Part shown: piece after piece, positions 43,221-52,273 of the stretch
How the letters are laid out: each line of letters opens with the position of its first letter
Numbering within the stretch: position 1 is the first letter of the stretch
NCBI GenBank assembly: GCA_944322625.1
Contig: CALUPN010000004.1
Span: 1 to 54,636 of the forward strand
DNA: 54,636 bases
Source: Candidatus Gastranaerophilales bacterium
GTDB lineage: Bacteria > Cyanobacteriota > Vampirovibrionia > Gastranaerophilales > Gastranaerophilaceae
Reading direction: 5' to 3'
Notes under the pieces: generated by a model
Told to the model about the DNA's origin: nothing
The model's input: the letters and a program-made list of their open reading frames with translations, nothing else
Databases searched by the model: none
Position numbers and translations under genes: made by a program

Positions 43221-45011
43221 ATGCATTCCATACAAAACAAAATAGAACACCATGAGCTGATATCATTTGATATTTTTGATACGTTACTTATAAGACCTTA
43301 CATAAATCCATATCATTTATTCTTACATATGGAAACATACTATAATGAAAAAGGCTTTTCTAAAGTTAGAATTGATGCAGAAATCAATGCAAGACAAAAT
43401 TCTAAAAAAGAAGACATTAATTTTAATGACATATGGAATCTAATTCCTTATAAATATCAGTATTTGAAGGAAAAAGAATTACTATTTGAAGAGACATTAT
43501 TGAAGCCTAATCCTAATATTAAGAACATTTATGATATTGCTGTAAAAAATGGCAAAAAGATTGTATTTATTAGTGACATGTATTTGCCCCAAAGATTTAT
43601 AGAAAAAATATTATTAAAAAATGGATATAAAAATTTCGAAAATGTATATCTTTCAGGTCAAATAGGATATACAAAAAATACCGGCAATTTATTTAAATAT
43701 TTCCTTTGTGATTACAATATTACACCATCTAAAGTTTTACATATTGGTGATTCACAACATTCCGATATAAAAATGGCAAAGCAATTTGGTATAGAAGCAA
43801 TACATATCCCAAAAATTTCTGAACAATTATTTAGATATGATAAACGTTTTAAAAAATTATATTTAGAGAACGAAAATGATTTGGCGATTAGCACAATATT
43901 AGCACTAATCGCGGAAAAATTTATAGCTAGTAAAAAGTTTCTCAAAAACTCAAAGCATTTTTGGAAGGACTGGGGCTATATTATAGGCGGGCCTATTGCA
44001 TACGGGTTTGCTCAATATATACTAAACAAATGTAAAAATATTGAGGTAGACAATATTTTGTTTATTGCTAGAGATGGTTACTCGATAAAAAAAGCTGTAG
44101 ATATTCTAAAAACTAAAGATATTAAAACTTTTTATGTATATGCACAAAGAATATTACGTGCAAAAATCCTGCTTGATTATGGTGACGACCATAATGCAGA
44201 ATTATTATATGATATATTGCCCGATAGATTTAAGAGTGAAAAGACATTTACTTCAATACAAGAAAAAAAAATAATAATAGAAAATACATTGCCCTACCTT
44301 AGAGAAAAAGCTATAACTAAAAAATTAGAATATTTAAAGTACTTAGAAGCATTAGGAATTGAAAAAAATAAAAAAATTGTAGTTGTTGATACCGGAGCTG
44401 CAACATTCTCTGCTCAACAATTAGTTCATTACACATTAAATACGGAAGTGGATGGTATTTATACAACTGTGTCAAATGAAAAATATGCAAAAACAAAAAA
44501 TATTATTTATCACACATGGAAAAATAAATTTGATAATATAGATGATATAACAGGTTTGATAGAATTTTTATTTACATCACCTGAACCGCCAATTATTGAT
44601 ATAAAAGAAAATCAACCTGTATATATTGCACCAGTAGACTCCAAAGAGTTATTGCGAAATAAGTTATACCCAGATATTTCATCTGGTGAAATAAGTTTTG
44701 TCGCAGATATCAAACAAAGATTACAGAATTTAAATATTGAGTTTTGCTGTAATTCCGTAAATAAATTTGTACGAATATTTTGTACAAACATGTCTAATTT
44801 TGAAGCAAATAGACTAAGCAAAATATATTGTTCCTCTAACGCAAATCATACAAGGTATGACTTAAAACTTCTTGAACAAATTAAAAGCTTTTCTAAAATT
44901 AAAAATAAAAAGCTAAACACATTAATTTCTATTAACCGTGAATATACAAACGGAATAACACGAATAAAAATTACATTATTTGGGTTTATTCGCATTAAAA
45001 TTAAGATTTAA
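43221..45011 (+). CDS. HAD-superfamily hydrolase with C-terminal glycan-locus domain (COG5610-like)
   Basis: The first ~215 residues are a HAD fold: D-I-F-D-T at 17-21, I-S-D-M-Y and H-I-G-D-S-Q-H-S-D. The following ~300 residues contain F-I-A-R-D-G-Y-S-I-K-K and V-V-D-T-G-A-A, a layout known from predicted hydrolases in capsule and O-antigen loci. The product ends with basic-hydrophobic strands I-T-L-F-G-F-I-R-I-K-I. The catalytic role in the glycan is unknown. AT-rich like its neighbour. Confidence 0.78.
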   Translation: MHSIQNKIEHHELISFDIFDTLLIRPYINPYHLFLHMETYYNEKGFSKVRIDAEINARQNSKKEDINFNDIWNLIPYKYQYLKEKELLFEETLLKPNPNIKNIYDIAVKNGKKIVFISDMYLPQRFIEKILLKNGYKNFENVYLSGQIGYTKNTGNLFKYFLCDYNITPSKVLHIGDSQHSDIKMAKQFGIEAIHIPKISEQLFRYDKRFKKLYLENENDLAISTILALIAEKFIASKKFLKNSKHFWKDWGYIIGGPIAYGFAQYILNKCKNIEVDNILFIARDGYSIKKAVDILKTKDIKTFYVYAQRILRAKILLDYGDDHNAELLYDILPDRFKSEKTFTSIQEKKIIIENTLPYLREKAITKKLEYLKYLEALGIEKNKKIVVVDTGAATFSAQQLVHYTLNTEVDGIYTTVSNEKYAKTKNIIYHTWKNKFDNIDDITGLIEFLFTSPEPPIIDIKENQPVYIAPVDSKELLRNKLYPDISSGEISFVADIKQRLQNLNIEFCCNSVNKFVRIFCTNMSNFEANRLSKIYCSSNANHTRYDLKLLEQIKSFSKIKNKKLNTLISINREYTNGITRIKITLFGFIRIKIKI

Positions 45012-45070
45012 AAACTTAAAATACAAATTTGTTCATTTATATGTTTTAATATAAATAAAAGGAATTTTGC

Positions 45071-45424
45071 ATGCAAAATGAAATCAAATCAGCTTTAAAA
45101 CAAATCCGCAGCAACTTCTTAGCGTTAGAAGAAAAATCCGACATTTTGGAGAAGATTGCAAACTTATGGATTGAGGCATTAAAAAACGGAAACAAAATTA
45201 TTTTTTGCGGTAATGGCGGCTCTGCTGCTGATTCGCAGCACCTTGCAGCAGAACTTATGGTCAGATATAAAATGATAAGGCACCCCATGCCGGCAATCAG
45301 CCTTACAACAGACACTTCTTCACTAACGGCAATTAGCAATGATTACGGGTATTACGGGACAAGACGGCGGTTATCTGGCAAAATTTTTATTAGAAAAAGA
45401 TTATCGCGTAATCGGTTTATATAG
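45071..45424 (+). pseudogene. gmhA: Truncated gmhA (sedoheptulose-7-phosphate isomerase) running into gmd
   Basis: Residues 1-~97 are a normal GmhA N-terminus (SIS domain: F-C-G-N-G-G-S-A-A-D-S-Q-H-L-A-A-E-L) up to the S-N-D-Y-G segment. After this the frame reads out-of-frame gmd sequence and stops at 117 residues, against ~190 for intact GmhA. The C-terminal half of the isomerase, with its catalytic residues, is missing. AAAGGAA precedes the ATG. It is probably non-functional unless an intact copy exists elsewhere. Confidence 0.82.
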
Positions 45425-46361
45425 AAGAGGATCTACAGATACTTTTTCAAAGCTGAAAGAACATGGAATTTATGAACAAATAGAACTTGTTGATTTTGAA
45501 TTGCTTGAATTTTCAAATATTTGCAGACTTTTGAAAAAGTATCAGCCGGATGAATTTTATAATCTAGCTGCACAGAGTTTTGTGGCTGTTTCCTGGGAAG
45601 AGCCTATATATACAGCACAGGCTGACGGAATGGGGGTTGCTTATATTTTAGAAGCGATAAGAGAGTTTTCCCCAAAGACAAAATTTTATCAGGCGTCGAC
45701 TTCGGAAATGTTCGGAAAAGTTCAGGAAATCCCGCAAAAAGAGAGTACACCGTTATATCCCAGAAGCCCGTATGCTTGCGCAAAAGTATATGCACATTGG
45801 CTTACAACGAATTACAGAGAGTCCTTCGGTATTTTTGCCTGCTCCGGCATTTTGTTTAATCACGAATCTCCTATGCGCGGAAAAGAATTCGTAACAAGAA
45901 AAATTACAGATCACTTTGCACGCTTACATTTAGGTTTAACAGATAAGCCGCTGGAGCTTGGCAACCTTAACTCAAAACGAGATTGGGGATTTGCCGGCGA
46001 CTATGTGGAGGGTATGTGGTTAATGCTACAGCAGGAAAAAGCTGATACCTATGTTTTATCAAGCGGTGAAACACATCCTATCAGAGACTTTGCAACTTTG
46101 GCAGGTAAATACGCCGGTTTTGATATTGAATGGCAAGGAGAAGGCGTAAATGAAATCGGTATTGATAAAAAGAGCGGTAAAACCATAGTACGGGTAAATC
46201 CAAAATACTTTAGGCCGGCGGAAGTCGAATTACTAATCGGTGATTCTACAAAGGCCCGTGAAGTTTTAGGCTGGAGCCCTAAGGTAACGTATGAAGGACT
46301 TTGCAAAATGATGACAGAAGCTGATATCAAAAGATATAGTGTAAATTTAGCCTTGGTATAA
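45339..46361 (+). CDS. gmd: GDP-mannose 4,6-dehydratase family (Gmd or DmhA-like)
   Basis: The 340-residue short-chain dehydratase has T-G-I-T-G-Q-D-G-G-Y at the NAD(P) site, the S-T-S-E-M-F-G catalytic Thr/Ser-Glu region, Y-x-x-x-K in S-P-Y-A-C-A-K and E-S-P-M-R-G. It makes GDP-4-keto-6-deoxy-D-mannose (or the 6-deoxyheptose equivalent). The usual first five residues (M-K-x-A-L) are absent; the ATG overlaps gmhA sequence and lacks a ribosome site, and an in-frame stop lies five codons upstream, so no longer start exists. It is probably translated by coupling to gmhA. Confidence 0.92.
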   Translation: MITGITGQDGGYLAKFLLEKDYRVIGLYRRGSTDTFSKLKEHGIYEQIELVDFELLEFSNICRLLKKYQPDEFYNLAAQSFVAVSWEEPIYTAQADGMGVAYILEAIREFSPKTKFYQASTSEMFGKVQEIPQKESTPLYPRSPYACAKVYAHWLTTNYRESFGIFACSGILFNHESPMRGKEFVTRKITDHFARLHLGLTDKPLELGNLNSKRDWGFAGDYVEGMWLMLQQEKADTYVLSSGETHPIRDFATLAGKYAGFDIEWQGEGVNEIGIDKKSGKTIVRVNPKYFRPAEVELLIGDSTKAREVLGWSPKVTYEGLCKMMTEADIKRYSVNLALV

Positions 46362-46368
46362 GACAGAT

Positions 46369-47664
46369 ATGAAAAATAAACTAAAAATATTATATGATGC
46401 AAGTATATTAACAAATTCAATCATGCATAATTCTTGCAGAAGCGGAATATTTTTTACGGCACATAATGTGTTGAGGGAACTGCTTAAAAGAGATGATATT
46501 GAAATTGGATTGTATGTAGACAGAGAGCATTTGTTATTAGCGCAAGAATATTTCGAGAAATATTCTCTTTCGAATACAAATTTAATAACAAATACAAAGT
46601 TTAGAAAAATAGCTCTCCTGGAGAGAAAAATCATAAATACAAGAACGGCTTATAGGGGTGAGCATAAACCCGTAAGACGCTTTCTGCTGAAAATATTTTT
46701 GTTCTTAGCTATAAAGCCGATAGCAAGATTGTCGGATTTTTTATGCGAAAAGAGTATTGTAAATAATATAAGTAAGTATGATATATTCTTTTCACCAATG
46801 AATAAAATACCGATAGATATAAGAAGTGTTAAAAAATATACAATCTTATATGATGTAACACCAATACTGTTTCCTGATTATAATAAAGATTTTCAAAGTG
46901 AAGATTGCTGGTTTAACAAGATGTTTAATTCATTAAACGAGCGTGATAATTATTTTGCAATTTCAGAATACACAAGACAGGATTTTTTGAAATATTGTCC
47001 TCAGATTGATGAAAATAAGATTACAACAACATTGCTTGCTTGCGGGGAGGATTTTAAACCGCAGTCGGAGGAAAGAGTAGCTGCAGTTCGACAAAAATAC
47101 AATATTCACGAGGGTAAAAAATATATATTCAGTTTGTGTACGCTTGAGCCAAGAAAGAATTTAATAAGAGCAGTAAAAACATTTATTCAATTTATTAAGA
47201 AAAATAATATTGAAGATTTGGTTTTTGTGCTCGGCGGCGGGCATTGGGAAGATTTTATCAAAAAGCTGGAAGGTGAGATAAGTAATTTAGGCGAATATCG
47301 GGATAAAATAATTAAAATAGGTTATGTTGCAGATGAGGATTTGGCGCCTCTTTACAGCGGAGCGGAATGGTTTGTATACACATCTCAATATGAAGGTTTC
47401 GGGCTTCCTCCGTTAGAAGCGATGTCCTGCGGTTGTCCCGTGATTACATCAAACAATTCTTCCTTGCCTGAAGTTGTCGGCAATGCGGGAATCATGATTG
47501 ATTATGACGGCGATGAACAGCATATTGCGGCTTATGAACAATATTATTTTAATGAAAATTTGCGGAAAGAAAATTCTGCAAAAGGCTTATGCCGTGCAAA
47601 AGAATTTTCTTGGGAAAAATGTGTTAACAAGATGGTTGAAACGATGAAAGAAGGGCAGATATGA
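46369..47664 (+). CDS. Family 4 glycosyltransferase (paralogue of the one at 31561)
   Basis: The 431-residue GT-B enzyme has [11 protein letters not shown] and [12 protein letters not shown] (E-x7-E) in the donor domain. The start I-L-Y-D-A-S-I-L and the spacing of motifs parallel the minus-strand GT4 at 31561-32766, indicating duplication within the locus. It overlaps the aminotransferase gene by 4 bp. Confidence 0.9.
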   Translation: MKNKLKILYDASILTNSIMHNSCRSGIFFTAHNVLRELLKRDDIEIGLYVDREHLLLAQEYFEKYSLSNTNLITNTKFRKIALLERKIINTRTAYRGEHKPVRRFLLKIFLFLAIKPIARLSDFLCEKSIVNNISKYDIFFSPMNKIPIDIRSVKKYTILYDVTPILFPDYNKDFQSEDCWFNKMFNSLNERDNYFAISEYTRQDFLKYCPQIDENKITTTLLACGEDFKPQSEERVAAVRQKYNIHEGKKYIFSLCTLEPRKNLIRAVKTFIQFIKKNNIEDLVFVLGGGHWEDFIKKLEGEISNLGEYRDKIIKIGYVADEDLAPLYSGAEWFVYTSQYEGFGLPPLEAMSCGCPVITSNNSSLPEVVGNAGIMIDYDGDEQHIAAYEQYYFNENLRKENSAKGLCRAKEFSWEKCVNKMVETMKEGQI

Positions 47665-48752
47665 AATATTCAGTTTATCGACCGAGTTTAACCGGCAATG
47701 AGAAAAAATATGTTGATGAGTGTCTTGATACAACTTGGATATCGTCAAAAGGAAAGTTTGTTAATGAGTTTGAACAAAGTTTTGCGGAATATATCGGGAC
47801 AAAGTACGCAGTCGGAGTTTGCAATGGTACGGTTGCAATACAAGTAGCAATGAAAGCTCTCGGGATTTCAGAGGGAGATGAAGTGATTTGTCCGACATTT
47901 ACCTATATTGCATCTGCTAATCCGATAACAGAAGCCGGCGCAAGAGTTGTATTTGTTGACAGTTTGAAAGACAGTTGGCAAATGAATCCGGAAGATATAG
48001 AGAAAAAAATTACATCCCAAACACGTGCAATTATGGTAGTGCATTTATACGGGCATCCTTGTGATATGGAAAGAATTATGAAAATAGCTCAAGAGCATAA
48101 TCTATTTGTGATAGAAGATTGTGCGGAGGCTATAGGCTCTGAATACAAAAAACGCAAAGTAGGTTCGTTTGGCGATATTGCTTGCTTTTCATTTTTCGGA
48201 AACAAGACAATCACCTGCGGCGAAGGCGGTATGGTATTAACCAACAACAGTTATTTGCATGAGAAAATCCTCAAAATTAAGGGACAGGGGCTTGCAAAAT
48301 ACAGAGAATACTGGCACGATATGATTGGTTTTAATTACAGGATGACAAATATTCAAGCCGCAATCGGGCTGGCTCAATTCGAGCAGGTTGATAAATTTAT
48401 TGCTAAAAAGATTCAAATAGCCGAATGGTACCAAAAATATTTGAAAGGTTTGCCGGTTGATTTCCATAAGGCTGTAGGTGACGTTAAGCATACTTACTGG
48501 ATGAATTCGATATTGACGGAATCAGAAGATGTCAGACAATCTCTAAGGGATTATTTAAAAGCTGAAGGTATAGAAACATGTCCGACATTCTACCCGATAC
48601 ATACAATGCCAATGTATGCCCAAAAGTATGAAAAACACGAGGTTGCGGAAGATATCGCCCTACGCGGTATAAACCTGCCTTCATATCCGGAGTTGGAAGA
48701 AGAGGATGTGAAATTTATTTGTGAAAAAATTAATCTGTCATTTAGAAATTAG
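47661..48752 (+). CDS. DegT/DnrJ/EryC1/StrS aminotransferase, perosamine-synthase (Per/RfbE) like
   Basis: A PLP-dependent sugar aminotransferase of 363 aa. The catalytic lysine is in F-F-G-N-K-T-I-T-C-G-E-G-G, and the cofactor motifs C-P-T-F-T-Y-I-A-S-A-N and I-E-D-C-A-E-A-I-G are typical of GDP-perosamine synthases. With Gmd two genes upstream, the likely product is GDP-perosamine (4-amino-4,6-dideoxy-D-mannose). GGGCAG lies near the ATG; the gene overlaps the GT4 gene by 4 bp. Confidence 0.9.
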   Translation: MKYSVYRPSLTGNEKKYVDECLDTTWISSKGKFVNEFEQSFAEYIGTKYAVGVCNGTVAIQVAMKALGISEGDEVICPTFTYIASANPITEAGARVVFVDSLKDSWQMNPEDIEKKITSQTRAIMVVHLYGHPCDMERIMKIAQEHNLFVIEDCAEAIGSEYKKRKVGSFGDIACFSFFGNKTITCGEGGMVLTNNSYLHEKILKIKGQGLAKYREYWHDMIGFNYRMTNIQAAIGLAQFEQVDKFIAKKIQIAEWYQKYLKGLPVDFHKAVGDVKHTYWMNSILTESEDVRQSLRDYLKAEGIETCPTFYPIHTMPMYAQKYEKHEVAEDIALRGINLPSYPELEEEDVKFICEKINLSFRN

Positions 48753-48760
48753 GAGGGAAA

Positions 48761-49327
48761 GTGTATACACAAGAAGAACTACATAATTTAGGATTTGCAT
48801 ATATTGGTAAAGATGTAAAAGTTTATAAAAATTCTGTTCTTATAAATCCACATAATATATATTTGTATGATGGCTGTCAAATTGACGACTATGTTCATAT
48901 TATTGCGTCAGGTATAGTAAAGATTGGTAAACGTGTGCATATAGCCACTCAAACTACTGTAGCAGGCGGCGGGGACTTTACAATCGGAGATTATTCAGGT
49001 TTGGCAGCCGGATGCAGAATAATCACAGGTTCAGATGATTTTCTAGGTAATGCTATGATAGGTCCTTGTATTCCTTTAGAATATCGTAAGGTAAACCGAA
49101 GCTTTGTTAATATAGAAAAACATGTTGTGCTGGGCACTAACAGTATTGTATTACCAGGTATAACTTTACCGGAGGGCTTAGCCTCGACTGTCGCAACAGT
49201 ATTTTACAAAACTCCAGAAGAAGGTTGGGCAATTTATAAAGGTAATCCCTCCGAAAAAGTCGGCAGAAGAAAGAAAGATAAAATTTTAATGATGGAAAAA
49301 GAATTGATAAAAAAATACGGGTATTAA
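48761..49327 (+). CDS. Left-handed beta-helix acyltransferase
   Basis: The 188-residue hexapeptide-repeat protein (V-K-I-G-K-R-V-H-I-A-T-Q-T, F-T-I-G-D-Y-S-G-L-A, then a loop and H-V-V-L-G-T-N-S-I-V-L-P-G-I-T) resembles WbbJ/colanic acid-type acetyltransferases. It may N-acylate the amino sugar made by the preceding Gmd/Per enzymes, but sequence does not decide between N- and O-acylation. GTG start with a perfect AGGAGG ribosome site. Confidence 0.85.
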   Translation: MYTQEELHNLGFAYIGKDVKVYKNSVLINPHNIYLYDGCQIDDYVHIIASGIVKIGKRVHIATQTTVAGGGDFTIGDYSGLAAGCRIITGSDDFLGNAMIGPCIPLEYRKVNRSFVNIEKHVVLGTNSIVLPGITLPEGLASTVATVFYKTPEEGWAIYKGNPSEKVGRRKKDKILMMEKELIKKYGY

Positions 49328-49346
49328 TTTAATATAAGGATTATGA

Positions 49347-50597
49347 ATGAATGTAAAAGAGATTTATAAAGATATAAAAAGAAGAATTAATTTTTTATCA
49401 TTAAAAGTCATATTTTGTGTAGTAAATTTATTTTCAAAAAATAATTTTACAACGAAATTATATGTCTTTTCCCCCTTACCGCCTCAAAAAACAGGAACTG
49501 CTATATATGCATTAAATTTATATATGCCTTATTTATGTAAAGTTAAATTTGTGTCTGCCATAGAAAATATATATGGTTATAAAGTTTTACTGAAATATTT
49601 GCCTAAAGGTTATAAAAATTGTGTTATACCAATTAAGTTTGTCAAAAGGGGTTTAGAAGGACAAAAAATTTTAAATATGGGTAACTCTTATTATCATTTA
49701 CCATATCTAGAATATGGGATTAAATACTACGGTGATAAAAATATGCACATTACTTTATGCGAAACTCAATTATTTGGGCTCATTCAAGCTTATTGTGAAA
49801 AGTATCATATGAATCTGAAACAATTGTTATTAAAATATTACGCAGACAAATCTGAAGCAATTGAATTTATGTTCAAAAATAATTGTTTAGATAAAATGTA
49901 TTTGTATAATATTTTTTGTATTAGAATAATAATTGCTTTGACAGGGGTTAGGCATTTTATTGTGAACAGAGAGGTATCAAAAGAATTGCTATTAAAAGAT
50001 TTAGAAGAAACACAATTAGTGAAAATTGATATTATACATTGTCCAATCGCACAAATTAATATAGATAGTGTAAGACCTAAAAAAATAATTGAAAAAGGGT
50101 ATCTAATAGGTTCTTTTGGAATTGCACATTTATATAAACAAACAGATAAGATAATAGATGCTGTTGAACTCCTTAATAAACGGGGGATGTGTATTCATTT
50201 GTTATTAGCAGGGTATGATATAAATGCTTATTTGAATAGTATTAATTGTAAGAATGAAAATTTAATAGTTGTAGAAAACCCTAATTACAATGAACTATTA
50301 TCATTAATGAAATCTGTAGATTTAGGCGTACAACTAAGAGGTGTAACACAGGGAGAGGCATCTGGATGTATCGCAGAATTATTGGCGCTAAACAAGAATA
50401 TAATTGCGTCAGAATTTTTAGTTGATAGTTATATAAAACCTTTAATAACAACAGTCACTGCAGATTGTTCAGTAATACATTTGGCCGACATAATTGAAAA
50501 AAAGTTAAAAGAAAATAACGTAAATGATTTTACTGAATATATACAAGAATATTCTTTTGAAAAACAAGCTAACAAGATATTGGAGAAAGTTTTATGA
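49347..50597 (+). CDS. Family 4-type glycosyltransferase, AT-rich
   Basis: The 416-residue protein has F-S-P-L-P-P-Q-K-T-G-T-A near the N-terminus and a C-terminal G-S-F-G-I-A-H-L-Y-K-Q-T-D-K and V-Q-L-R-G-V-T-Q-G-E-A-S-G-C, which fit a divergent GT4 with E-A-S-G in place of E-G-F-G. The gene is distinctly AT-rich. It is coupled to the next gene (ATGA overlap). Confidence 0.78.
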   Translation: MNVKEIYKDIKRRINFLSLKVIFCVVNLFSKNNFTTKLYVFSPLPPQKTGTAIYALNLYMPYLCKVKFVSAIENIYGYKVLLKYLPKGYKNCVIPIKFVKRGLEGQKILNMGNSYYHLPYLEYGIKYYGDKNMHITLCETQLFGLIQAYCEKYHMNLKQLLLKYYADKSEAIEFMFKNNCLDKMYLYNIFCIRIIIALTGVRHFIVNREVSKELLLKDLEETQLVKIDIIHCPIAQINIDSVRPKKIIEKGYLIGSFGIAHLYKQTDKIIDAVELLNKRGMCIHLLLAGYDINAYLNSINCKNENLIVVENPNYNELLSLMKSVDLGVQLRGVTQGEASGCIAELLALNKNIIASEFLVDSYIKPLITTVTADCSVIHLADIIEKKLKENNVNDFTEYIQEYSFEKQANKILEKVL

Positions 50598-52255
50598 ATA
50601 TAACGTTTGTAGTAAATGAAAATTATGCAATTTATTTGTACGTGGCTATAAAATCTATATTGAAAAATAATAAAGATTCGTCAATACATTTCTATGTCTT
50701 TAATGAGTACTTATCTGAAATTTCAAAAAGTGAAATATTAAAGTTAAAGAAAAAATATATTTTTAAAATTGATTTTATAGAAATTATTTCAGAAATAGAA
50801 TGTAAGGATTTTCCTATTTGGAAAGTGTATAATTCAAAACTTGTTAATTACCGTTTTTTAATTGCTGATTATATGAAAAGAATTGGTGAAAATAAATTTT
50901 TGTATTTAGATGCTGATATAATTTGTAAAAAATCTTTACGTAATCTATACGAAACAAATCTAGCAAATTATGCTTTTGGTCTAGTCCCTAGTGGTTATGA
51001 TAAAGAAGAGCGGTTATTTATTCCTAAATTGAATTTAAAAAAAGGTCATAAATATGCATATAGCGGACTATTATTAGTGGATGTTGAAAATTATATGAAA
51101 CAGAAAATTAAAGATAATATAATCAAAATTGCGCATATGCGTGGAGATGAACTACATTGGCCAGACATGGACTTATTAAATTTGGTATGTGATGGGAATA
51201 ACTATGTAGAATTACCACCAAAATATTCAATAAATCCAGGATGGCAAGACCACAAAGATTTGAAATGCTTTTTACAAAGTTATAAAAATATTTTTCCTCC
51301 TAAAATAATTAAAGAAGCTTATTTTGAGCCTGTAATTTGGCAGCTAGCTGGAGGTGCAAAACCAAATTCGCAAATAGCATTGTTAAAAGTCTTACTTTAT
51401 TATTACTATTATACAATTGGTTCTATATATCATAAATACAGTATAAAATGGCTGATGACAAGATACGTCAATAAATTTTTAAAAAGTATATTGAACATTG
51501 AAAAAAAATATATAAACGATGGTTATATTATTACTAGAATTAGGCTATTAGGGATTTCGTTAATTAAAATAAGGAAGCCATCTCAAAAACTTAAATTATT
51601 TATTAATAATGATATTAAAAGATTAAACTTAAAACCTGTGTCATTACTTCATGATAAACCAAACGAATACATAAAACAATGTATTTGTATTGATAAAAAT
51701 AATAGGAAGTATATTGTGGCGTATAGTGATAATAAATTGACTAAATGGAAAATTTTAAATTCTGTCTCAGACAGTATGCTAAATGCATTACAAAAATCCT
51801 ATAATAGATATTATTGTTTTAATAAACCAATAATAAAAGGGCTTGGCAAAAAGGGTAATGCATATGCTGTATATTATTTTTATGATAATTTAACTATCAA
51901 TAGTTATGATAATAATAACGCTTATTTTAATGCGATAAAAGCTGCACAAGATGTGTACAATAACGCCGAAGAAATGTGTATAAACATTCACAATGTGGAT
52001 AGTTTTGCTTGGGAAACTCTTAAAAATAATATTTTAGTAAATAAAGAAGAGTTAGAAACTTATTCAACATATAAAGTTTATAAAGATAAATTGTTATTAG
52101 CTCAAAATATAAAAGTTGCAGCACAACACTGTGATTATGCTTTAGAAAACTTAATGGTTATGAATAATGAGAGTATTAAGAAAAAAATTTATATGATGGA
52201 TTTAGAACGAGCATGTGCTTGTCATATAGCAAGTTATGTTATTGTGATGTTTTAA
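50594..52255 (+). CDS. Family 8 glycosyltransferase with extra C-terminal domain
   Basis: Residues 1-~290 are GT8/LgtC-like: N-I-T-F-V-V-N-E-N-Y, F-L-Y-L-D-A-D-I-I-C (DxD), Y-S-G-L-L-L-V-D and H-W-P-D-M-D-L-L-N. A basic-aromatic stretch I-R-L-L-G-I-S-L-I-K-I-R follows near 310-325, and the last ~220 residues form an unassigned domain. Long for GT8 (553 aa). AT-rich, in operon with both neighbours. Confidence 0.8.
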   Translation: MNITFVVNENYAIYLYVAIKSILKNNKDSSIHFYVFNEYLSEISKSEILKLKKKYIFKIDFIEIISEIECKDFPIWKVYNSKLVNYRFLIADYMKRIGENKFLYLDADIICKKSLRNLYETNLANYAFGLVPSGYDKEERLFIPKLNLKKGHKYAYSGLLLVDVENYMKQKIKDNIIKIAHMRGDELHWPDMDLLNLVCDGNNYVELPPKYSINPGWQDHKDLKCFLQSYKNIFPPKIIKEAYFEPVIWQLAGGAKPNSQIALLKVLLYYYYYTIGSIYHKYSIKWLMTRYVNKFLKSILNIEKKYINDGYIITRIRLLGISLIKIRKPSQKLKLFINNDIKRLNLKPVSLLHDKPNEYIKQCICIDKNNRKYIVAYSDNKLTKWKILNSVSDSMLNALQKSYNRYYCFNKPIIKGLGKKGNAYAVYYFYDNLTINSYDNNNAYFNAIKAAQDVYNNAEEMCINIHNVDSFAWETLKNNILVNKEELETYSTYKVYKDKLLLAQNIKVAAQHCDYALENLMVMNNESIKKKIYMMDLERACACHIASYVIVMF

Positions 52256-52273
52256 CGGAGTGGAGGAATAGAT

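Noticed and set aside
45071..45424. Frameshift rather than deletion as the cause of the broken gmhA
   Set aside because: After S-N-D-Y-G none of the three frames continues GmhA; the sequence is entirely gmd, so missing DNA rather than a single indel is required.
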